In this document: positions 53,450-60,502 of the stretch, piece by piece | Layout: the number at the start of each line of letters is the position of its first letter | Numbering within the stretch: position 1 is the first letter of the stretch | NCBI GenBank assembly: GCA_036389275.1 | Contig: DASVQE010000033.1 | Coordinates: 16,861-80,860, forward strand | Length of the DNA: 64,000 nucleotides | Direction of reading: 5' to 3' | Origin: QHVT01 sp036389275 | Lineage (GTDB): Bacteria; Acidobacteriota; Thermoanaerobaculia; Gp7-AA8 | Made by a program: the position numbers and the translations under genes | Notes under the pieces: generated by a model | Told to the model about the DNA's origin: nothing | Databases searched by the model: none | The model's input: the letters and a program-made list of their open reading frames with translations, nothing else

Positions 53450-54082
53450 TCAGAGCACGTCGTAGCCGCTCTCCGCGGCGGCGAGAGCGATCAGCGGCTC
53501 GATCCGCGCGTCGGTGAGCGGCGCGTGCACGACCGGATCTTTCGGGAACGCGCGCGTCGCGCGCTCGTACAGCGCGTACGCGATCCACTCCGCATTCAGC
53601 GAGGAGCGGTAGCAGAGACCATCGGCGTCCGGATACGCCTCATGGAACACGCGCGACCATTTTCGCGACTGCTCGCGCTCGCCCGATGCGATGGCCGAAT
53701 TGCCGCCGACCTTCAACATCCAGCCGCCGGTCAGGTCGAGCAGCGACAGCGGTTGCGTGAGCGGGAACTGCACGATCCACGGCTTGTTCAGATCACGATT
53801 GATGGCTCGCGTAGCCTGAAAGAACTCCGCGACGGCAGTGAAGTGCTGCTCGGCGGCGTACAGGATGCCGCGGTCGTGGTGGACGCGCGGCGTTCCGTCA
53901 GGATGGTGATCGAAGCGGCTGGCGGTAGGACCGTAATGCCGCAGCTCGTTCCATTCGACGGCGTAAGTCCCGCCGCGCGTAAAGACGCGCCACAGTAACG
54001 TTCCGGGAAGGATGATGCGCCGCTCAGGTACTGGCTTCTTCAGGATCTCGGCGACCGATGGTGGATCCGGCAGCCGCTCCAA
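53450..54082 (-). CDS. RES-domain toxin (probable NAD+-degrading)
   Basis: 210 residues. Early LWRVFTRGG gives the RES-type Arg, LYAAEQHFTAVAEF the Glu, and Ser positions follow (CYRSSLNAEWIAYALYE), fitting RES toxins that consume NAD+. The start is TTG 54082, immediately after the TGA of the antitoxin gene; no ATG is near. By eye it is less G+C-rich than the housekeeping genes around it. Forms a type II-like toxin-antitoxin pair with the gene upstream. Confidence 0.78.
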   Translation of the reverse strand: MERLPDPPSVAEILKKPVPERRIILPGTLLWRVFTRGGTYAVEWNELRHYGPTASRFDHHPDGTPRVHHDRGILYAAEQHFTAVAEFFQATRAINRDLNKPWIVQFPLTQPLSLLDLTGGWMLKVGGNSAIASGEREQSRKWSRVFHEAYPDADGLCYRSSLNAEWIAYALYERATRAFPKDPVVHAPLTDARIEPLIALAAAESGYDVL

Positions 54083-54661
54083 TCAGATGCCGCTCCCCAG
54101 TTCCTCTGCGAGATTCGCGACTTTGTCGACGTCGCCGCCGTGCTTCAGCCACGTCAGCGGCGTCACGTTCCTGGAGTTGATGACCAGATCCGAAGAGGCA
54201 GTGGTAAACCAGTTGACTACCTCGATCGGATGCAGGTCGCGGCGCATGCGCGACACGACACGATCGAGTCCCGCCACGAGCTTCTCGCCGTCGAACTGAA
54301 CGCTGGGGACATACCACGTCGTGCCTACGGCAAAGCCATAGAGCGATCCATTGCGGATCTGTTTCTTCACCGCCGCGGCACTACTGCCGAGCCGCGCGCC
54401 GGCCTCTTGTGCCGTAAGACTGTTCGCCACAATCCGCTCGAACTTGGCGGACGGGCTCTTCTTACGGCCGCGCTCCTGTGCACTGAGGAGCCGCGCATTG
54501 TCCGGCACAATGATTCTCTTGTTGCCGATTGCGCGCTTGCTGGCGTACGCGACAGCGGTAGCGATCACTACTCCGCCATACATGGCCCGAGCGGCCATCT
54601 TCTTCTTGTCAGCGCTCTTACGCGGTGTCTTTGCAGGCGAAACCGACTCGAGTTCGCTCAT
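54083..54661 (-). CDS. antitoxin-like DNA-binding partner of the RES toxin
   Basis: 192 residues from ATG 54661. A Lys-rich N-terminus, a hydrophobic segment (MYGGVVIATAVAYAS, ~30-45), an HTH-like region (NSLTAQEAGARLGSSAAAVKKQIRNG, ~90-115), and a C-terminus (HPIEVVNWFTTASSDLV... PLTWLKHGGDVDKVANLAEEL) that resembles the toxin-binding end of Xre-MbcA-ParS antitoxins. The longer N-terminus and hydrophobic stretch are not usual. Gene order antitoxin-toxin and direct abutment support the pairing. Confidence 0.65.
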   Translation of the reverse strand: MSELESVSPAKTPRKSADKKKMAARAMYGGVVIATAVAYASKRAIGNKRIIVPDNARLLSAQERGRKKSPSAKFERIVANSLTAQEAGARLGSSAAAVKKQIRNGSLYGFAVGTTWYVPSVQFDGEKLVAGLDRVVSRMRRDLHPIEVVNWFTTASSDLVINSRNVTPLTWLKHGGDVDKVANLAEELGSGI

Positions 54662-54672
54662 CAGTTCTCTGT

Positions 54673-54712
54673 GTAACGCACAAACAGTACCGTTACAGTG
54701 CCCTCCGGTCAA
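54673..54712 (-). promoter_or_regulatory. promoter and operator of the RES toxin-antitoxin operon
   Basis: On the reverse strand TTGACC (54712-54707) and TACTGT (54689-54684) lie 17 bases apart. The inverted repeat GTAACG (54673-54678) / CGTTAC (54691-54696) spans the -10 box, as expected for antitoxin autorepression. Confidence 0.6.
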
Positions 54713-54779
54713 TGTCTGCCACTGTCGAACGCTGCCGCTCGACAGTGCATTCGTCTCCGCAGGAAACGTCACGTCTTGC

Positions 54780-55721
54780 TCACCGCTGCGACCGCGCGCG
54801 CGTCGCGTGCGCGGCCGCGCGGCGCAGGTGGTCCGCGGTGAAGCGCGGGCGCGGCGCGTCCGCGGTCGCGGGTGCGGCAGCGGCGGCGGCGAAGCCGGGA
54901 TCGAACGTCGCGGCGGCGATCTGCGGCGGCTGCGATCCCTTCGGGTACATCTCGGCGATGAAGGCTTTGTCGGCGCTCGAGAGGTCGGTGTTGCTCGACG
55001 TCGCTTTGCCGCCGACGATGAGGGTGCCGGGGAATGCGTAGAGCATGATCGACTTCGCGTCGAACTCGGTGGCGTTGAGCTGCGTGACGCTGTACTTCTG
55101 GATGATGTTGAAGTCGATCTTCTCTTTCGACCAGTTGTTCGGCGGGCCGCTGAAGACGCGGTACACCTCTTTGATGTTCCACTTGATGCCGTTCTTCGGG
55201 CTCTGGTGCTCGTGGATGGCGCTGAGCGCGTGACCGAATTCGTGCAGCACCACGCGCCGCCATTCCTTCTCGTCCGTGTCGTCGCGCAGCCAGCCGAAGT
55301 TCATGGTCGGCTGCGTTTTCGGGAACGCGTCGGTGAGCAGCGAGTCGGTGCCGACCGCCGACCACGCGCCCGGCTGGCGGAACGAGATGCGGATCTCGGC
55401 CGTCGCGCCGCCTTTGAAGTCGAAGCCGACGTTCGCAAATTGCGACCACATTTCCGCATACTTTTGTGTGAGTGATTTTTGTTTGACACTACCGTCAAGG
55501 AATTTGATCTTCAGCTTCCGGCCGTTGTTCCACTTCTTCGAGGTGACGAGCGCCATCTCGACCGGATGCAGCGCCGCGCCGGGACGGATCTCGATCGGCG
55601 GCGGCTCGTTCTCCGGGTTCTCCGCCATCGCCAGCACCGCCGCGTCGATCTGCTGGTGCGGCTCGACGACGCGATCGACGCACATCCGCAGATCGTTCAG
55701 ACCCGGTTTTCTGGTAGCCAT
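54780..55721 (-). CDS. metzincin-type zinc metallopeptidase, no signal peptide
   Basis: 313 residues. Zinc motif HEFGHALSAIH (H160, E161, H164, H170) and a Met-turn SIMLY (M226) define a metzincin (astacin/matrixin-like). AAGGAGAT lies five bases before ATG 55721. There is no signal sequence or membrane helix, odd for this clan; the Ala/Arg-rich C-terminus (~280-313) is disordered. Part of the coding sequence (~55440-55500) is clearly A+T-richer than the surroundings, which suggests transfer. Target unknown. Confidence 0.78.
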   Translation of the reverse strand: MATRKPGLNDLRMCVDRVVEPHQQIDAAVLAMAENPENEPPPIEIRPGAALHPVEMALVTSKKWNNGRKLKIKFLDGSVKQKSLTQKYAEMWSQFANVGFDFKGGATAEIRISFRQPGAWSAVGTDSLLTDAFPKTQPTMNFGWLRDDTDEKEWRRVVLHEFGHALSAIHEHQSPKNGIKWNIKEVYRVFSGPPNNWSKEKIDFNIIQKYSVTQLNATEFDAKSIMLYAFPGTLIVGGKATSSNTDLSSADKAFIAEMYPKGSQPPQIAAATFDPGFAAAAAAPATADAPRPRFTADHLRRAAAHATRARSQR

Positions 55722-55777
55722 ATGGATCTCCTTCCCTGAATTAGTGTCGATTGTGCGCCGATCGTTACAATCGCGCC

Positions 55778-56218
55778 ATGGACGTTCTTTGCGCGACCGA
55801 GGCGGAGACGGAGGCGGCCGGACGCGCCATCGCCCGGACGCTCGCTCCCGATGCCGTCGTGCACCTGGTCGGCGACCTCGGCGCCGGCAAGACTTTTCTG
55901 GCGCGCGCCATCGCCGCGGAGCTCGGCGCCGATCCGGCCGAGGTGGCCTCGCCGTCGTTCGCCATCGTGCATGAATATCCGCGCGCCGGCGCGCCGCCGA
56001 TCGTGCACATCGACGGCTACCGCCTCTCCGAGAATCGCCGCGAGTGGCTGGAGATCGGCATCCCGGAGCTGCTCGCCGGACCGGGCGTGAAGCTGATCGA
56101 GTGGCCGAAGAGCGCCTTCGACGAATTCGAAGACGGCCACGTGGAGATCGCCATCAACGTGCGGGACGATGGGTCTCGCGCGATTGCCGTTTCGCGAACG
56201 CCAGCTTCTCGGGATTGA
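55778..56218 (+). CDS. tsaE: tRNA t6A37 synthesis ATPase TsaE
   Basis: 146 residues with P-loop GDLGAGKT (32-39), SPSFAIVHEYP, VHIDGYRL and LIEWPKS, typical of TsaE, the ATPase subunit of the TsaBDE complex that makes N6-threonylcarbamoyladenosine in tRNA. The last 65 bases overlap the convergent sigma-factor gene; both frames carry conserved residues there. Confidence 0.92.
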   Translation: MDVLCATEAETEAAGRAIARTLAPDAVVHLVGDLGAGKTFLARAIAAELGADPAEVASPSFAIVHEYPRAGAPPIVHIDGYRLSENRREWLEIGIPELLAGPGVKLIEWPKSAFDEFEDGHVEIAINVRDDGSRAIAVSRTPASRD

Positions 56219-57047
56219 GCACCGCCGCGATCTCGGCGATGCGCTCGCCGTCGAAGGCGAAGGTGATGATCGAGTCGATGGCGCCGTCGCGGCGGCCGAC
56301 GATGGCCGGCGCGCCGTTGACCTCTTCGATCGACGCCGTGACGCCGGCGCCGAATTTCTCCACGATCCCGATCCACATGCGCGCCACCATCTCGTCGCCG
56401 GCGATGGGACGTCGCGCGGCGAAGGCTTTGCCGCCGCCGTCGCCGATCGACACCACGTCGCTGGTGAGCATGCTGCGCAGCGCGTGCACGTCGCCCGAGG
56501 TCATGGCGGTGAGCAACTGCCCGACCAGCCGCTGCTGCTCGTCGCGCGGCGGCGGCGTGCGACGCGGAGTCTCCGCGGCCACGCGTTTTTTCGCGCGGTG
56601 CAACAGTTGCCGCGACGCCGCCGGCGTGATGCTCAGCAGCTCCGCGATCTCGGCGTGATCGTGCTCGAGCACCTCGTACAGCAGCAGCACCGCGCGCTCC
56701 TGCGGCGAGAGGCGGTCGAGCGTGCGCAGGAGCGCGAGCTCGAGCTTCTCGTCGCGGGCCGCGCGCGCGTACGGATCGCCTTCGATGCCGGTCAGCACCG
56801 GCTCCGGCAGCCACGGCCCGATGTACGTCTCGCGCTGCGCCTGCGCCGATTTCAACCGATCGAGCGCGAGGCGCGTGAGGATGGTGACGAGAAACGCCTT
56901 CACGTCACGCACGACGTCGCGATCCGTCGACGCAAAGCGGACCCACGCATCCTGCACGAGGTCCTCGGCGTCGGCCGCGCTGCCGGTCATCCGATACGCG
57001 ATCGAAAAGAGCAGCGCGCGGTACGCCTCGAACTCCGTCTCGCTCAT
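56154..57047 (-). CDS. ECF41 (SigJ-like) sigma factor with SnoaL-type domain
   Basis: 297 residues: sigma2 and sigma4 regions (1-~155), then a SnoaL-like C-terminal domain. All three ECF41 signatures are present: WLPEP (79-83), DGGGK (203-207) and NPEKL (278-282). In this group the fused C-terminal domain regulates activity in place of an anti-sigma factor. ATG 57047 overlaps the oxidoreductase stop (ATGA). NPEKL is encoded within the 65-bp overlap with tsaE, which confirms the frame. Confidence 0.93.
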   Translation of the reverse strand: MSETEFEAYRALLFSIAYRMTGSAADAEDLVQDAWVRFASTDRDVVRDVKAFLVTILTRLALDRLKSAQAQRETYIGPWLPEPVLTGIEGDPYARAARDEKLELALLRTLDRLSPQERAVLLLYEVLEHDHAEIAELLSITPAASRQLLHRAKKRVAAETPRRTPPPRDEQQRLVGQLLTAMTSGDVHALRSMLTSDVVSIGDGGGKAFAARRPIAGDEMVARMWIGIVEKFGAGVTASIEEVNGAPAIVGRRDGAIDSIITFAFDGERIAEIAAVLNPEKLAFAKRQSRETHRPAR

Positions 57048-58063
57048 GCCGCCTGCCTCAGCCCGTGCAGACCGCGCGCCTCCATCCGGATCGACATCAC
57101 CGTGTAGCGGCAGATCAGCTCCTTGATCCACGCGGCCGGACGGCCGCTGAGGAACTTCTCCTTCGGCGTGTCGTCGGCGTGAACGAACTGCACCAGCCCG
57201 GCCACGCGCCCGAGGGAGATGCAGCGGATGACGAAGCCGAACTGGAACGGCTCGGAGGTGGCGCCGGAGAGCAGGTCGCCGACGTACGCGCCCATCGGCA
57301 GCGCGATCGCGCACGACATCCTGCGGCCGCGCCACTCCGCCGCGTCACCGACTGCATAGACGTTCGGATCGGACGAGCGGAGCTGGTCGTCGACGAGGAT
57401 CTGTCCGCGCGCATTCACGCGCAGGCCGGCGTCACGTGCGATCGGAGACACGGCAAACGATGCGCACCAAAGTACCACTTCATCGTCGACGCTTTCGACG
57501 CGCCTGTTTTCGACGAGGCGCACGCGATGCTCGACGAGCCAGCGGCGCAGCGTGTCGCGCGCGCCGGCGGAGAGATCGCGGCCGATGGTGCCGGCGTCGA
57601 TGAGCGTGATGGCGAGGTCGGGCCGCCGCTCCGCGAGCTCGGCCGCGGTCTCGATGCCGGTCAGTCCCGCGCCGACGATGCTGACGCTGCGCGCACGTGC
57701 GATGCGCTCGCCCGTCGACGGATCGGCCAGCGACAACGCCGGCGCCGGCGGCGCGATGCGGCTGCCGAGGGCGTAGACGAGCTTGTCGTACGGAACCTCG
57801 CCGTCGCTGGTGAGCACGCGTTGATGCGCGCGGTCGAGCGCGATCACGCGCGCGCGCCGCACCTCGACCGGCAGGCGCCGAAAAAGGCGTGGGAACATGA
57901 CCGGAGGAATGTCGTCTCCGGCGAGCATCTGATGCTGGCGGATGCGCTCGACGAGACCGTCGCCGGCATCGATCAACGTCACGTGCACGCCGCGCCGCGC
58001 CAACCGCGCCGCCGCCATCGCACCACCGTATCCGCCCCCGAGGATCACGATTCGTTCGTTCAT
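57044..58063 (-). CDS. NDH-2-like FAD/NAD(P) oxidoreductase, ECF41 partner
   Basis: 339 residues, with FAD-binding GGGYGGAMAAARLA at the N-terminus, NAD(P)-binding VSIVGAGLTGIETAAELAE near 150, and NVYAVGDAAEW for the flavin. It resembles type II NADH dehydrogenases but lacks the C-terminal membrane-binding part. ECF41 sigma genes are known to sit beside carboxymuconolactone decarboxylase, oxidoreductase or epimerase genes; this is the oxidoreductase case. The gene is probably transcribed from the ECF41-type promoter just upstream, as a nearly leaderless message. Confidence 0.88.
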   Translation of the reverse strand: MNERIVILGGGYGGAMAAARLARRGVHVTLIDAGDGLVERIRQHQMLAGDDIPPVMFPRLFRRLPVEVRRARVIALDRAHQRVLTSDGEVPYDKLVYALGSRIAPPAPALSLADPSTGERIARARSVSIVGAGLTGIETAAELAERRPDLAITLIDAGTIGRDLSAGARDTLRRWLVEHRVRLVENRRVESVDDEVVLWCASFAVSPIARDAGLRVNARGQILVDDQLRSSDPNVYAVGDAAEWRGRRMSCAIALPMGAYVGDLLSGATSEPFQFGFVIRCISLGRVAGLVQFVHADDTPKEKFLSGRPAAWIKELICRYTVMSIRMEARGLHGLRQAA

Positions 58064-58071
58064 GCCTTCAA

Positions 58072-58098
58072 GACGAGGGACGTGGGGGTTTTGTGACA
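58072..58098 (-). promoter_or_regulatory. ECF41-type promoter
   Basis: On the reverse strand TGTCACA (58098-58092), 16 bases, CGTC (58075-58072), matching the ECF41 consensus TGTCACA-N16-CGTC as I recall it. The -10 element ends nine bases before ATG 58063. Confidence 0.85.
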
Positions 58099-58120
58099 GG
58101 TAGAATCCGCGGCGGATCAG

Positions 58121-58220
58121 TTCCTCGGAGTTCCTCGGGTTCCTCGGAGTTCCTCGGAGGAGATGACGAGCCGAATCCACTCCGAGGAACTCCGAGGAAC
58201 TGCCGAGGAACTCCGAGGAA
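58121..58220. repeat. palindromic repeat element B: 4x TTCCTCGG / 4x CCGAGGAA
   Basis: Four TTCCTCGG units (58121, 58131, 58140, 58150), a 24-base centre, four CCGAGGAA units (58182, 58192, 58203, 58213). Related to element A but with AG/CT spacers. The last unit supplies GAGGA (58215-58219), eight bases before the purL ATG, so folding would hide the ribosome site. Confidence 0.85.
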
Positions 58221-58227
58221 CTCAACC

Positions 58228-60498
58228 ATGCACATCACACCCGACCTCATCCGCTCTCACGGCCTCACCGACGAGGAGTACCAGCGCATCGAGCAGATCC
58301 TCGGGCGGGCGCCGAATTACACGGAGCTGGGGATTTTCTCGGTGATGTGGTCGGAGCACTGCTCGTATAAGTCGAGCCGGGTGCATCTGCGCAAGTTCCC
58401 GACCAGCGGCGCGCGCGTGGTGCAAGGACCGGGTGAGAACGCCGGCGTGATCGACATCGGCGACGGGTGGGTGGCGGCGTTCAAGATGGAGTCGCACAAC
58501 CATCCCTCGTTCATCGAGCCGTACCAGGGCGCGGCCACCGGCGTCGGCGGGATCCTGCGCGACATCTTCACCATGGGTGCGCGGCCGATCGCCTGCCTCG
58601 ACTCGCTGCGCTTCGGCGCGCTCGACGCGCCGCGCATGAAGTACCTCGTCGACGGCGTGGTGCGCGGGATCTCCGGCTACGGCAACTGCATCGGCATCCC
58701 GACCCTCGGCGGCGAGACGACTTTTCATGCATCATTCAATGGCAATATTCTCGTGAATGTTTTTGCGCTCGGCGTGACGCGGCGCGAGAAGATTTTCACC
58801 GGCACCGCCAGCGGCGTCGGCAATCCGGTGATCTACGTCGGCTCGAAGACCGGACGCGATGGCATCCACGGCGCGACGATGGCCTCGGCGGAGTTCGATG
58901 AAGCCTCCGAGGAGAAGCGGCCGACGGTGCAGGTCGGCGACCCGTTCACCGAGAAGCTGCTGCTCGAGGCGTGTCTGGAGATCATGGACTCGGACGCGAT
59001 CGTCGGCATCCAGGACATGGGCGCGGCGGGCCTGACCTCGTCGTCGTTCGAGATGGCCGGCCGCGCCGGCACCGGGATCCGCATGCATCTCGACCGCGTG
59101 CCGGTCCGCGAGAGCGGCATGACGCCGTACGAGATCATGCTCAGCGAGTCGCAGGAGCGGATGCTGATCGTCGCCAAGCAAGGCCGCGAGCAGGACGTGA
59201 TCCGCACGTTCGAAAAGTGGGATCTGAATGCGGCGGTCGTCGGCGAAGTGACGGACGACGGCTTCGTGCGGCTCTTCTGGAACGGCGAAGAAGCGGCGGC
59301 GATCCCGGTCGATCCGATCTCGACGGAGGCGCCGCTGTACGAGCGGCCGATCGCGCTGCCCACGCCGCCGTCGTCGACGCTGGTCGCGCGCGAGCGCGCC
59401 GCCGACGGCGATCAGACGGATGCGCTGCTGCGGCTGATCGCGTCGCCGAATCTCTGCTCGAAGCATTGGATCTTCGGGCAGTACGACACGACGGTGCGCA
59501 CGAACACGATCGCCGCGCCGGAGCGCCGCGACGCGGCGGTGGTGCGGATCAAGGACACCGGCCGCGCGCTGGCGATGACGTCCGACGTGAATCCGATGTA
59601 CTGCTTTCTCGATCCGTACGAAGGCGGCAAGCAGGCGGTGGCGGAGGCGGCGCGCAATGTGGCGGCGTCGGGCGCGCGTCCGGTGGCGATCACCGACTGC
59701 CTCAATTTCGGCTCGCCGGAACGGCCGGAGATCATGGGGCAGTTCGCCGAGTGCATCCGCGGAATCAGCGAGGCTTGCCGCGCGCTCGACACGCCGGTGG
59801 TGTCCGGCAACGTGTCGTTCTACAACGAGACGGAAGGCCGCGCGATCCATCCGACGCCGACGGTGGGAATGGTCGGCTGGATGGAGCGCGACGACGCCGG
59901 CTGCGGTCTCTCCTTCGCCGCCGCCGATCTGTCGGTGATTCTCCTCGGCGAGACGCGCGATGAGCTGGGCGGCTCGGAGTGGCAGCAGGCGTTCTCACCC
60001 GACGCGCAGGCCGCACCGCCGCGCGTCGATCTCGAGCGGGAAAAGCAACTCGTCGAGCTGCTGCTGGCGATGCACGCGCAGAAGCTCGCCAGAAGCGCGC
60101 ACGATCTGTCGAACGGCGGGCTCGCGGTCGCGCTCGCGGAGATGTCGATGGACGGGATCGGCTGTCATGTCGAACTGGCCGGCCACGCCGATGCACTTGA
60201 TGCGGCCGCGCTGCTGTTCAGCGAGTCACAGGCGCGCGCGCTCGTCGCCTGCACGGCCGCCGACACGGAGCGCCTGCTCGCGCTCGCGGCCGAGCATGGC
60301 GTCGCCGCACGCCGCATCGGCCACACGGCCTTCGGCACGTTCCTCATCGAGCGCAACGGCACGCCGCTCGTGCGCGTCGCCGCGCCGGAGCTCGCCCGCG
60401 TCTGGCGCACCGCCTTCGCCATGCTCCTGGCCGGCGACACGATCGAAGACGTGCTGCGCGGCTCCGGGCATGAAGCGCTGGATGTGGTGGCGCATTGA
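58228..60498 (+). CDS. purL: phosphoribosylformylglycinamidine synthase II
   Basis: 756 residues, the small PurL type that works with PurQ and PurS (not in this window). Converts FGAR to FGAM in purine synthesis. N-terminal ELGIFSVMWSEHCSYKSS, ESHNHPSFIEPYQGAATGVGG, and the second half with GGKQAVAEAARNVAASGARPVAITDCLNFGSPE and AHDLSNGGLAVALAE. ATG 58228 starts the conserved protein; an upstream extension would only translate repeat element B. Confidence 0.96.
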   Translation: MHITPDLIRSHGLTDEEYQRIEQILGRAPNYTELGIFSVMWSEHCSYKSSRVHLRKFPTSGARVVQGPGENAGVIDIGDGWVAAFKMESHNHPSFIEPYQGAATGVGGILRDIFTMGARPIACLDSLRFGALDAPRMKYLVDGVVRGISGYGNCIGIPTLGGETTFHASFNGNILVNVFALGVTRREKIFTGTASGVGNPVIYVGSKTGRDGIHGATMASAEFDEASEEKRPTVQVGDPFTEKLLLEACLEIMDSDAIVGIQDMGAAGLTSSSFEMAGRAGTGIRMHLDRVPVRESGMTPYEIMLSESQERMLIVAKQGREQDVIRTFEKWDLNAAVVGEVTDDGFVRLFWNGEEAAAIPVDPISTEAPLYERPIALPTPPSSTLVARERAADGDQTDALLRLIASPNLCSKHWIFGQYDTTVRTNTIAAPERRDAAVVRIKDTGRALAMTSDVNPMYCFLDPYEGGKQAVAEAARNVAASGARPVAITDCLNFGSPERPEIMGQFAECIRGISEACRALDTPVVSGNVSFYNETEGRAIHPTPTVGMVGWMERDDAGCGLSFAAADLSVILLGETRDELGGSEWQQAFSPDAQAAPPRVDLEREKQLVELLLAMHAQKLARSAHDLSNGGLAVALAEMSMDGIGCHVELAGHADALDAAALLFSESQARALVACTAADTERLLALAAEHGVAARRIGHTAFGTFLIERNGTPLVRVAAPELARVWRTAFAMLLAGDTIEDVLRGSGHEALDVVAH

Positions 60499-60502
60499 TG
60501 CG

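Noticed and set aside
54351..55475. Forward-strand 374-codon frame opposite the antitoxin and metzincin genes
   Set aside because: No motif, Arg-rich composition; the reverse-strand genes have a zinc motif, Met-turn, HTH and proper ribosome sites.
58093..58227. N-terminal extension of PurL
   Set aside because: It would translate only repeat element B and unrelated spacer; the conserved protein begins at ATG 58228.
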